Shown one piece after another: positions 1 to 5,355 of a stretch of DNA of 6,404 bases (its first letter is position 1; each line of letters starts with the position of its first letter). The stretch lies in assembly GCA_021817025.1 (NCBI GenBank), contig JAKAWF010000188.1, positions 320-6,723 on the forward strand. Direction: 5' to 3'. The position numbers and the translations under genes were made by a program. The notes under the pieces were generated by a model that saw only the letters and a program-made list of their open reading frames with translations, was not told where the DNA came from and ran no database searches. The DNA comes from a bacterium. GTDB lineage: Bacteria > Chloroflexota > Dormibacteria > UBA8260 > Bog-877.

Positions 1-1
1 C

Positions 2-169
2 CGCAACTTCTACAACACCCAGCCGGTCCGGGTCAGCAAGCGTTTCGCCCGAGCCCTCATCGAGAGCACTCTGGAAGGCCAGACGCTCCACCGGGATGCC
101 TTCCAGATGCTTGGCTTCAAGAAGCACGCGACCTTCGAAGAGCTAGCCCACCGGCTTGGAGTCGGCTGA
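2..169 (+). CDS. ImmA/IrrE-family metallo-endopeptidase, C-terminal end (partial)
   Basis: The last 55 codons of a gene that begins before the window. The reading [17 protein letters not shown], then [11 protein letters not shown], then [10 protein letters not shown], is the typical tail of the XRE-HTH plus ImmA/IrrE peptidases that are encoded directly before DUF4411 genes. The HTH and the zinc-binding HExxH motif would lie upstream and cannot be seen. The stop codon overlaps the next start by one base (TGATG at 167-171), so the two genes are translationally coupled. In the family this protein is thought to act as the antitoxin or regulator of the PIN-like partner, by DNA binding and/or regulated proteolysis. 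Here the partner is destroyed, so the gene may be an orphan. The family call rests on the C-terminus and on the neighbour; whether the gene is otherwise intact is unknown. Confidence 0.75.
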   Translation, partial: RNFYNTQPVRVSKRFARALIESTLEGQTLHRDAFQMLGFKKHATFEELAHRLGVG

Positions 170-255
170 TGGCCTATCTCCTGGATGCCAACGTCTTTAT
201 CCAGGCCAAGAACCTGCACTACGGCTTCGACTTCTGCCCCACTTTTTTGAGGTAA
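169..255 (+). pseudogene. DUF4411 (PIN-like) protein, 5' fragment
   Basis: The ATG overlaps the preceding stop (TGATG). The reading [15 protein letters not shown] followed by HYGFDFCP is the highly characteristic N-terminus of DUF4411 proteins. These are PIN-fold putative ribonucleases that are usually encoded immediately after an XRE/ImmA protein. The Asp in LLDAN is expected to be the first metal-binding acidic residue of the PIN site. Family members run to roughly 150-170 residues, but this frame ends after 28 codons with TAA at 253-255. The family continues after FDFCP with F-W and further residues; here it reads TFLR and stops. From about position 246 the DNA matches a different family in a different frame, so this is a truncation by recombination rather than a point mutation. 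No catalytically complete product can be made. Confidence 0.75.
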
Positions 256-818
256 GCGCTACATTCTGCAAGGCGCTCGACGACGAGATCGCACGGCTAG
301 ACCGCCAAGCCCTCAACATGCCCGATAGCAAGCCAGGCATGAGGGAAGGCGAATACAACACGATGGCTTCAGCCCTCCTTTCGCAATGCCTCTGCCTGGA
401 TGGTAGACTAATTCGAGTTGCATCACGGACCACGCCAGTTGAACTGTGCGACATTTTGACGACAGATGGGAAGCTTGTCCACGTCAAACGTCATCTCGGC
501 TCGGCCGACCTTAGCCACCTGTTCTTGCAAGGCCATAACTCAGCCACCCTTCTCCAAGATCTACCTGAGTTCAGGCAAGAGGCGCAAGCGCTAGTGAACT
601 CTGTGGCCGGTCGCGACTGCGGCGGCGCGATGTTCCCATTATCCGGAGTGAGGCCCAGCGACTTTGAGGTCGTTTTCGCCATCGTCGCCCCGTGGCGTGA
701 GCGCTCCGTCGTTGAGGCGATGCCCTTTCTTGGCAAGCTCACCCCGCGCCACCTAGCGCGTGAGCTCACTAGCCGCGGATTTCAAGTCACCTGTCAGCGT
801 ATTCCAGACGGCACCTAG
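249..818 (+). pseudogene. DUF6119 / TIGR04141 family protein, 3' fragment
   Basis: An open frame of about 190 codons with no start of its own near the junction. It begins FEVSATFCKALDDEIARL, then GMREGEYN, followed by ELCDIL, a DG-L-HVKR block (around 435-490) and LSHLFLQG (around 510-535). It ends in a PFLGKLTPRHLARELTSRGF tail. This order matches the C-terminal third of the sporadically distributed DUF6119/TIGR04141 proteins, which are normally about 550-600 residues, so some two thirds is missing. An open frame runs upstream to about 156, but that part is only the out-of-frame reading of the DUF4411 and ImmA ends. The function of the family is not established; it turns up in accessory and defence regions. 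With no start or N-terminal part it is very probably not functional. The frame is otherwise undamaged, which suggests a recent truncation. Confidence 0.65.
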
Positions 819-969
819 ACGCTCACCATTCGCTGGTGCGGCGGTGGCCCGTGGTCTTCGCAGCGGAGTTGAGCGACAAAGTGTCACCGGCTCAGGACCA
901 GTTACCGGGCCCCCCACACCTGCCCAGGCGACAAATAGGGTTCAGAGTGTTCTGCTTCAGTGGACCGTA

Positions 970-2241
970 TCAAACTCGGCGCTGGGGCACTCGGCGGACG
1001 GGAGGCGAAGCAAGCGTGTCCCCCTCAGGACTCGCGAGCTGACGCTCCAACGCGGTGAAAGCGTTGATTATCTCCGGCGCTTCATAAGCGCGATTGCGCC
1101 TGCCTATGCTCACCTGTTTGAGAATACCCACCGACGCCAACTGCCGGATAGCATTGTTGGCGGCAGGGAAAGTGCGCCCGATCAAGGATGCCGCTGTCGT
1201 CACGGTAACCACCGGCGCCCCGGGAAGGACTTGGAGCAAACGGTCAGCGGCCGAGTTTTGACGCACCGAACCAAGGCGAGCACGCCAGTCTGCCTCAACC
1301 CCCCGAGCACGTTCCTCAAATGCGGCTGCGTCCGCCACTGCTCTGGAGCAGGCGATGGCAAACTGGGCAATCCAACGGTTGGCCCCGGAGTGCGCCCCCT
1401 GGCACGTCGCCGGACCGCGGTAGCGGACCCCCTCCAACGCGGTGATGTAGTCCTTCGCCCACGTGGCGAGTACCAGCGATACGGGGGGCAATACTCTATT
1501 GGCAAGACCGCGCCGCCGGAGAACCAGGTGGATCAGCGCACGACCTGTCCGCCCGTTACCGTCAACGAAAGGATGGATCGTCTCGAACTGGGCGTGGGCC
1601 ACAGCTGCCTGGGCCACCGCCGGAAGACCATCCTCATTGCAGAAGGCACACAGGTCCTCCATGAGATCGGCAACGTACTCTGGCGGTGGGGGGACGTAAG
1701 CAGCAGAGCACGGGTTGTATGAACTGCCACCGATCCAGTTCTGCTCGTTCCGAAACCGCCCGCCAAATTCATCGAGACGGGTCCCGGAGAGCAGGCGTCG
1801 ATGGACGTCAAGGATCAGATCGAGCGAAAGATCATCGCCAGCTGTGACCTGGTCGATGCCAAAGGCCATGGCATCAATGTTTCCCAGCACCTCAGAAGCA
1901 GTGACATCGGAAGGCGCACCCTCAAGGCTGCGGGCGGCCTCAGCATGCAGGAGCCGCCGCGCGCCCACCTCCAGCCCCTCAATGCGGGAAGAGGCGACCG
2001 CCTCAGCCCGCAGCAGGATGCGAGCCAGTGTCTCGCTCCCCATAAGAGAGGAAGCTTCAAGATCCAACCGCGTGATGGATGCTTCAGCTTCCGCCACCTC
2101 AGCGGCAACGTCGCCGTCAAGAGTGAATGCCCGTCCCACCAAGGGGTCGGGGACGTAAGCTTCGTACTCGCAAGAGCGACGGTCTCGCCTGGTCTGGCCA
2201 TCGAGATCACTGACCCAGCGCCGACGAACAACCTTTGACAT
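970..2241 (-). CDS. Fic-domain protein adenylyltransferase, class II, with C-terminal winged HTH
   Basis: A 423-residue Fic/DOC enzyme that transfers AMP (or a related nucleotide moiety) from a nucleotide to a hydroxyl side chain of a target protein. The complete catalytic motif HPFVDGNGRTGR is at residues 223-234: His223 is the general base, and the D/N and the two Arg are all present. The flap region GRFRNEQNWIGG (161-172) and YVPPPPE (182-188) are as usual in the family. SSRIEG at 84-89 fits the N-terminal inhibitory motif [S/T]xxxE[G/N], so it is class II with Glu88 as the autoinhibitory residue. A winged-HTH-like segment covers about 328-390, followed by a basic tail. The ATG at 2241 is preferred over a TTG four codons upstream because GGGAG (2251-2247) lies 5 nt before it. 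The gene faces the DUF6119 remnant and is monocistronic in this window. The target is unknown. It appears intact. Confidence 0.95.
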   Translation of the reverse strand: MSKVVRRRWVSDLDGQTRRDRRSCEYEAYVPDPLVGRAFTLDGDVAAEVAEAEASITRLDLEASSLMGSETLARILLRAEAVASSRIEGLEVGARRLLHAEAARSLEGAPSDVTASEVLGNIDAMAFGIDQVTAGDDLSLDLILDVHRRLLSGTRLDEFGGRFRNEQNWIGGSSYNPCSAAYVPPPPEYVADLMEDLCAFCNEDGLPAVAQAAVAHAQFETIHPFVDGNGRTGRALIHLVLRRRGLANRVLPPVSLVLATWAKDYITALEGVRYRGPATCQGAHSGANRWIAQFAIACSRAVADAAAFEERARGVEADWRARLGSVRQNSAADRLLQVLPGAPVVTVTTAASLIGRTFPAANNAIRQLASVGILKQVSIGRRNRAYEAPEIINAFTALERQLASPEGDTLASPPVRRVPQRRV

Positions 2242-2246
2242 GGATT

Positions 2247-2251
2247 CTCCC
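2247..2251 (-). promoter_or_regulatory. Ribosome binding site of the Fic gene
   Basis: On the minus strand GGGAG ends 5 nt before the ATG at 2241-2239. It decides between this ATG and the in-frame TTG at 2253, which overlaps the ribosome binding site and has no good site of its own. Confidence 0.6.
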
Positions 2252-2253
2252 AA

Positions 2254-2278
2254 TGAAAGGTTATCTTACAACCTTTCA
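2254..2278 (-). promoter_or_regulatory. Perfect 9-bp inverted repeat, probable operator/promoter of the Fic gene
   Basis: TGAAAGGTT (2254-2262) and AACCTTTCA (2270-2278) are perfect inverted arms around a 7-bp spacer. Read on the minus strand the spacer is GTAAGAT, which contains a -10-like TAAGAT. The arms therefore flank the likely RNA polymerase contact, and a bound dimer would block it. The start codon lies only 13 bp downstream. AACCTTT occurs a third time at 2231-2236 plus flank, inside the first Fic codons, and a partial GGTTAT recurs near 2296. No matching -35 box is convincing; TTGATA on the minus strand at 2304-2299 is too far away for the TAAGAT. The binding protein is unknown. The Fic protein itself carries a winged HTH and could autoregulate, but this is inference. 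Confidence 0.45.
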
Positions 2279-2572
2279 TACAGCCAGAGGCTGCTGGAGG
2301 TTATCAACATCCGACCCCTACCGCCAGATCCCCCTGATCCACCGTACGCGATGTCACTTCCCATGACCACAGCGGCCCTGAGAAAACCACTCCTGCAAGG
2401 CTCCTCGCTCCAGCCACAGCCTGCTCGCGCGCTAGCGCTATACCGCTTCGAAAGTGGGCATTTTGGCCCTCCTCAGGATGCGTGAGGCTATCGCTGTTGT
2501 ACACTGCAGCTCCACAGACTAGCGCTCCTGCTGATCTCAGCTTATGACGGTTATGGAGCGTTGAGCACAAGC
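2279..2572. other. Gene-free stretch between the Fic gene and the tRNA fragment
   Basis: No reading frame here resembles a known family on either strand and none has a convincing ribosome binding site. It holds the upstream part of the Fic promoter region and a short palindromic run GCGCGCTAGCGC near 2427-2438. A 9-bp direct repeat GCTCCACAG lies at 2509-2517 and again across the tRNA 3' end at 2617-2625. If the tRNA fragment is an att site, integrase and excisionase arm sites would be expected in this interval, but none can be recognised by eye and no integrase gene is present. Confidence 0.4.
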
Positions 2573-2622
2573 CTAGCCTTCCAAGCTGGATGCCGCGAGT
2601 TCGAGTCTCGTCTCCCGCTCCA
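2573..2622 (+). tRNA. tRNA-Gly(UCC), 3' fragment, probable att site
   Basis: Anticodon stem CTAGC (2573-2577) pairs with GCTGG (2585-2589) around the loop CTTCCAA, with anticodon TCC at 2580-2582. Then come variable bases, the T arm GCGAG-TTCGAGT-CTCGT (2595-2611), the acceptor 3' strand CTCCCGC (2612-2618), discriminator T and an encoded CCA (2620-2622). The matching 5' acceptor strand (GCGGGAG) and a proper D arm are absent upstream, so no functional tRNA is made. A 3' tRNA fragment starting in the anticodon arm is the usual mark left at the distal end of an element integrated by a tyrosine recombinase into a tRNA gene. The complete tRNA copy would lie to the left, outside the window. A degraded ordinary tRNA gene is the alternative. 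Confidence 0.8.
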
Positions 2623-3447
2623 CAGCTCCATACTGGACTGAACGCCCTCGAGCCTCTCGACTACGTCTCCTACCGGGAGCAACGGCTGGTCCCCGGCAAG
2701 CGCACGGTGTGGCGAGGGCTGCTGCGCCCGTTCCCGGTCACCGCCGCGCACGGCACGCACCACGACCTGCGCGCCGCCTACATATGGTCCTCGGAGGAGG
2801 CTGCCTCCGTGCAGGCTACGCGCCAGCGGGCCCTGGACAAGGCCGAGCAAGCCCTGACCCACATCCGCAACGGGCTCGGTGGTCGCTACTACAAGAAGAG
2901 GAAGCAGGTCGACGCCAAGGTCGCCCAGATCCTCACCGGCCAGGTCTCTGGTCTGATCACCGTGACCACCGGCACCCACGCGGGCAAGCCGACCATCAGC
3001 TGGCGGCGCGACGAGAACGCCATCACTGCCGCCAGCGCGCTCGACGGCCTCTACGCCCTGGCCACCAACTTCCCCGACCCTGACGACGGGCTTCTGACCG
3101 CCCTCGGTGTCCTGTTGGTCTACAAGGACCAGTGGATCGTGGAACAGCGCCACCGCGACCTCAAGCAGACCCCGCGCGTTCGCCCCGTGTTCCCGCACAA
3201 CGTCGACCGGATCGAGGCCCTCATCGCCGTCATCGGCATGGCGTTGCTGATCTTCGGGTTGATCGAGGCTGACTTGCGCGCCACCCTCGGCGACGGAGTG
3301 CCCCTGCCGGGCATCCTGCCCGAAGGCCGGGCAGCCAACCCAACCGCCCGCGCCGCCTTGGCTGCCTTCGACGAGCTATCCGTCACCTACACCTCCAATG
3401 GCCTGGTCCTCGACCGGCTCACCCAGGTCCAGGGGGCCACCACCTAG
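2623..3447 (+). pseudogene. IS1634-family (IS4-superfamily) transposase, 3' half
   Basis: An open frame of about 270 codons matching the C-terminal half of IS1634-type DDE transposases, with homology from about LEPLDYVSYREQRL (2646 on). Then come AYIWSSEEAA, a RNGLGGRYYKKRKQVDAKVA block, and DGLYALATN at about 3043, which carries the second catalytic Asp. YKDQWIVEQRHRDLK at 3121-3165 is the Y-R-E-K-type signature with the catalytic Glu. VRPVFPHNVDRIEALIAV and a hydrophobic segment follow, and the TAG is at 3445-3447. Full-length enzymes are about 500-600 residues, so the N-terminal half with the first Asp is missing. The open frame continues back through the tRNA fragment to an ATG at 2590, but that part is tRNA sequence and not a real start. 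The transposase is therefore inactive. The frame itself is undamaged, so the loss is probably recent. Confidence 0.85.
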
Positions 3448-3515
3448 TCGCCCGCGTCGGTCACGAACCGGATCCACCAGTCCGGCAGTGCCTCCGGGAA
3501 GACCACCGGCCGCGC
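3444..3515 (-). pseudogene. DNA methyltransferase fragment (N6/N4 type), about 23 codons
   Basis: On the minus strand, between in-frame stops at 3516-3518 and 3444-3446, the peptide RPVVFPEALPDWWIRFVTD-AGD can be read. It matches the conserved stretch of site-specific DNA-methyltransferases (N6_N4_Mtase) that stands directly before the S-adenosylmethionine motif, typically (H)PxxFPExLxxWxIRFxTDxGDLVLDPFxGSG. The match stops exactly after GD, where the transposase stop codon and IS end begin, so the LDPF-GSG part is gone. It fits a methyltransferase gene interrupted by the IS at about 3446-3450. On its other side the match fades after about 3510. The identification rests on one short motif and the product is not functional. 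Confidence 0.45.
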
Positions 3516-3601
3516 TCACCAGCTGCCCCGACCTCACCACTCAGCCGCCTGTCGCATGCCACGGAGAAGGGACCACCGTTACTTCGCAAGTTGGCCAACG
3601 T

Positions 3602-3680
3602 CGGCCAACCCGGAAATCTCTTCCCCCAGGCGTGTGAGACTGGGTTGTCGCCCCCGTAGCTGCGCAGGGGCATGGGAGCC
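3602..3680 (+). repeat. Imperfect direct repeat, copy 1
   Basis: It opens with CGGCCAACCCGGAA (3602-3615), identical to 4376-4389. It then holds a hairpin GCCCC (3650-3654) / GGGGC (3667-3671) with GTA and GCA in the loop, followed by ATGGGAGCC. The same elements appear in the same order in copy 2, with about five bases of net length difference. Just upstream, GGCCAAC also occurs at 3593-3599. Confidence 0.5.
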
Positions 3681-3782
3681 GCTAATGGGGACATGCGAGA
3701 GCCAGTCTCTCCCCATTGCCTGGAGGCCCCAAGGTTGGAGCCGAGTGCCTTCTCAGGCACAACCCACCACGGTCCCAGGTGG
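3636..3782 (+). ncRNA. Densely paired block, possible structured RNA
   Basis: Five stems can be read directly. GAGACTGG (3636-3643) pairs with CCAGTCTC (3702-3709). GCCCC (3650-3654) pairs with GGGGC (3667-3671). AATGGGGA (3684-3691) pairs with TCCCCATT (3710-3717), extendable by GC/GC across one bulged T. GTGCCT-TCTC-AGGCAC forms a perfect hairpin at 3745-3760, with GGTT/AACC outside it. CCACC (3764-3768) pairs with GGTGG (3778-3782). The second strand of the first stem lies inside the loop of the third, so those two would form a pseudoknot. No promoter or known RNA family was recognised. Either strand could be the sense one. Confidence 0.3.
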
Positions 3783-3917
3783 AACGGCGCTTCCCCATCG
3801 CCCTCGCCGCCCGGCGGAGTTGATGCGGGTGCCGGCCGAACTTGCGACCGGTCCTCGACGGGCGCTTCGCTCCTGGGAGCGTCCGTGCCACGGCAGGACG
3901 AAGCCTGCTCGAGAAGC

Positions 3918-3955
3918 CCAAGGCGCGTCCGGCGATCACCCACGCCGCGCCTTGG
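3918..3955. repeat. Perfect 10-bp inverted repeat
   Basis: CCAAGGCGCG (3918-3927) and CGCGCCTTGG (3946-3955) flank an 18-nt loop. There is no T-run on either side, so it is not a classical intrinsic terminator. Confidence 0.6.
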
Positions 3956-4005
3956 TTGGTCTGTGATGCGACTCGTCAGCCGTCGACTCGACCAGAAAGG
4001 AAGAA

Positions 4006-4042
4006 GCCTCCAGAGCCTGCTTGGCTGCTCGTCTCTGGAGGC
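4006..4042. repeat. Perfect 10-bp inverted repeat
   Basis: GCCTCCAGAG (4006-4015) and CTCTGGAGGC (4033-4042) flank a 17-nt loop that itself contains AGCC/GGCT. It lies 9 nt before the next hairpin, so the two would form a tandem hairpin pair in RNA. Confidence 0.6.
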
Positions 4043-4051
4043 GGTTCAGTG

Positions 4052-4073
4052 CTGGGGCTGCACTCAGCCCCGG
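4052..4073. repeat. Strong hairpin, GGGGCTG-CACT-CAGCCCC
   Basis: A 7-bp perfect GC-rich stem (4054-4060 with 4065-4071) closes a 4-nt loop and extends by a G-T and a C-G pair to 4052/4073. It could terminate transcription in a high-GC genome, but it lacks a T-run on either strand. Confidence 0.5.
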
Positions 4074-4375
4074 AGGGTTGAGCGGCGGTGGGCGGTTGAG
4101 AGTGGTTGAGGAGCCCCCTGCGGGCCAGCAGCGGTGCAGCAGAGGGTCCGCGGCACCGCCACGCCCGGCTGCACCACCAGATCCGCCATCTCCACTGCGG
4201 GGCACTGGGACCGTTGCCACGGCCCATGCACTCCTACGACACTCCCCCGCACCTCGATTCACACCAGCCACCTGGTCACCAGTCGCTGAGCGGACCGAGA
4301 TTGCCCGATCGGAGCAAGGACGCGGCCCCGGCGAAGTGGTCCGGGCGCAGTCGAGGGGAATGAAGCTGTCGCCGG

Positions 4376-4449
4376 CGGCCAACCCGGAAGGCCAAACCCC
4401 AGTCCAGGCTGACTCTCGTCTGCCCCGGTACCGCAGGGGCCATGGCGCC
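4376..4449 (+). repeat. Imperfect direct repeat, copy 2
   Basis: CGGCCAACCCGGAA (4376-4389), then hairpin GCCCC (4422-4426) / GGGGC (4436-4440) with GGTACCGCA in the loop, then CATGGCGCC. It has the same order and spacing as the block at 3602-3680. On the minus strand the hairpin lies about 40 bp downstream of the permease stop codon and could serve as the operon's transcription end, although no T-run follows. Confidence 0.5.
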
Positions 4450-4479
4450 AACCGGACCCTCAAACCTGAACGCCTTCGT

Positions 4480-5340
4480 TCACGTCGCCGCCGCCGCGAC
4501 CTCGGACTCCCGATGTCCCGCCCGTGCCCAATGGATCCCCCTGGCCACAATGTACGCCGCCAGGCAGAGCGCCGCCACCAGGAATCCGATCGGAAGGCTG
4601 CTGTCGTACCCGATCACGATTGAGAGCCACACCACGCCCAGGGCGATCCCGACCGAGTACAGCATGGCGCCCCCTGGGGTCCTGGCGAGATACCATCCGG
4701 CCGCAGCCGGCCCGATCATGAGGCTGAACGCGAGCAGGGCCCCAACCACCGGCACCGTCAGGCTCGCCGCCAACGCCACCAGGAGTGTGAATGTCACGTT
4801 CATGGCGGTGAGAGAGACGCCGCGAGAGGCGGCAAACTCCGGCACCGTGGAGGCCAGCAGCAAAGGACGATACACCGCCCCAATCACCCCGATCAAGACC
4901 ACGCTGAGGACGGCGATGGCGACCATCTCCGCGCCGCTGACGCCCAGCAACTGGCCAAACAACAGCGCGAACACCTCGGGCGCATACGCGTTCCCGATGG
5001 TCAAGAAGAGGTCACCCAGTCCCAGGGCAGTCACCAGAGCCAGCGCGGTGATCACCCCGTTGTGGCTGCGGCGACGCATCAGGCCCATTCCAAGGCCCAT
5101 GGCGACCGCGAAGACACTGAGCCCCAAGATTGAGTTCACCCCGACCAGGAACGCCCCGGCGGCCCCGGCGAAGGCACCCCGAGGGACCGCGTGGGCCACA
5201 AATGACTCCCCTCTCAGATTGACAAAGAATCCCACCAACGCCGCCAGCACCGCAATCGCGCTGGCCGCAACCCAGGCATGAACCACGAACGGGTATGTGA
5301 ACAGCCCCGGGGCAAAGATCGCGCGCCAGAAATTGACCAC
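4480..5340 (-). CDS. Metal ABC transporter permease, ABC-3 family (second permease)
   Basis: A 286-residue integral membrane subunit of a divalent-metal (Zn/Mn/Fe) import ABC transporter, of the ZnuB/MntB/TroCD type (Pfam ABC-3). Hydrophobic segments lie at about 22-41, 55-80, 95-117, 135-157, 178-194, 196-216, 226-244 and 250-266. The family block around residues 43-67 (RGESFVAHAVPRG followed by small residues) corresponds to the RG-x-G/A-D-x-x-x-HAxxPG region. VYRPLLLASTVPEFAASRG (156-174) is the cytoplasmic loop that contacts the ATPase. It starts at GTG 5340 with a strong GGGGAGGGG ribosome binding site (5356-5348) 7 nt upstream, overlapping the previous stop codon and thus suggesting coupling. 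It is the last gene of the operon. The metal cannot be decided from the sequence. Confidence 0.93.
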   Translation of the reverse strand: MVNFWRAIFAPGLFTYPFVVHAWVAASAIAVLAALVGFFVNLRGESFVAHAVPRGAFAGAAGAFLVGVNSILGLSVFAVAMGLGMGLMRRRSHNGVITALALVTALGLGDLFLTIGNAYAPEVFALLFGQLLGVSGAEMVAIAVLSVVLIGVIGAVYRPLLLASTVPEFAASRGVSLTAMNVTFTLLVALAASLTVPVVGALLAFSLMIGPAAAGWYLARTPGGAMLYSVGIALGVVWLSIVIGYDSSLPIGFLVAALCLAAYIVARGIHWARAGHRESEVAAAAT

Positions 5341-5355
5341 GCCAGGGCCCCTCCC

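Larger units (their letters stand above)
3519..4479. other. Gene-free, highly structured stretch of about 0.95 kb
   Basis: No frame on either strand gives a recognisable protein. The open frames present are Arg/Pro/Ser/Gly-rich readings typical of non-coding GC-rich DNA, and none has a good ribosome binding site. Instead the segment is dense with perfect inverted repeats (listed separately at 3636-3782, 3918-3955, 4006-4042 and 4052-4073). It starts and ends with related sequences (3602-3680 and 4376-4449). GGTTGAG occurs three times at 4076-4110. These properties suggest a large structured RNA or the non-coding part of a dead mobile element. A group II intron was considered: GTGTG at 3632 resembles a 5' end, but no domain V and no reverse transcriptase remnant could be found. 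Confidence 0.45.

Noticed and set aside
824..838. Terminator hairpin CACCA-TTCGC-TGGTG just after the DUF6119 remnant stop
   Set aside because: The stem is only 5 bp with no T-run, which is too weak to claim as a terminator in GC-rich DNA.
760..1722. Plus-strand open frame of 320 codons opposite the Fic gene
   Set aside because: It is the reverse of a clearly conserved Fic coding sequence. Its composition is Arg/Pro/Ser/Gly-rich, with no domain and no ribosome binding site.
2509..2625. 9-bp direct repeat GCTCCACAG as a second att or target-site duplication
   Set aside because: It is short, one copy coincides with the conserved tRNA CCA end, and nothing element-like lies between the copies.
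2551..3198. Long minus-strand open frame of 215 codons over the transposase and tRNA fragment
   Set aside because: It is the antisense of the transposase and tRNA-Gly. Its first codons read the reverse of the tRNA, a well known artefact, and there is no family resemblance.
3461..3943. Minus-strand open frame of 160 codons behind the IS
   Set aside because: Low-complexity GC-rich reading with no start signal, in a different frame from the methyltransferase motif.
4076..4110. Three GGTTGAG repeats as a CRISPR or integron-like array
   Set aside because: The units are 7 bp with irregular 10- to 18-bp spacing. There are no conserved spacers or palindromic repeat units, and no associated genes.
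3632..4460. Group II intron
   Set aside because: GTGTG at 3632 and the dense folding are suggestive, but no domain V hairpin and no reverse-transcriptase or maturase sequence could be found. A trial domain V at 4013-4047 pairs only at its ends and conflicts with a stronger 10-bp stem.
3936..4550. Minus-strand open frame of 204 codons running into the permease gene
   Set aside because: Arg/Gly/Pro/Ser-rich sequence with no recognisable domain; it overlaps the permease gene and the structured repeats.
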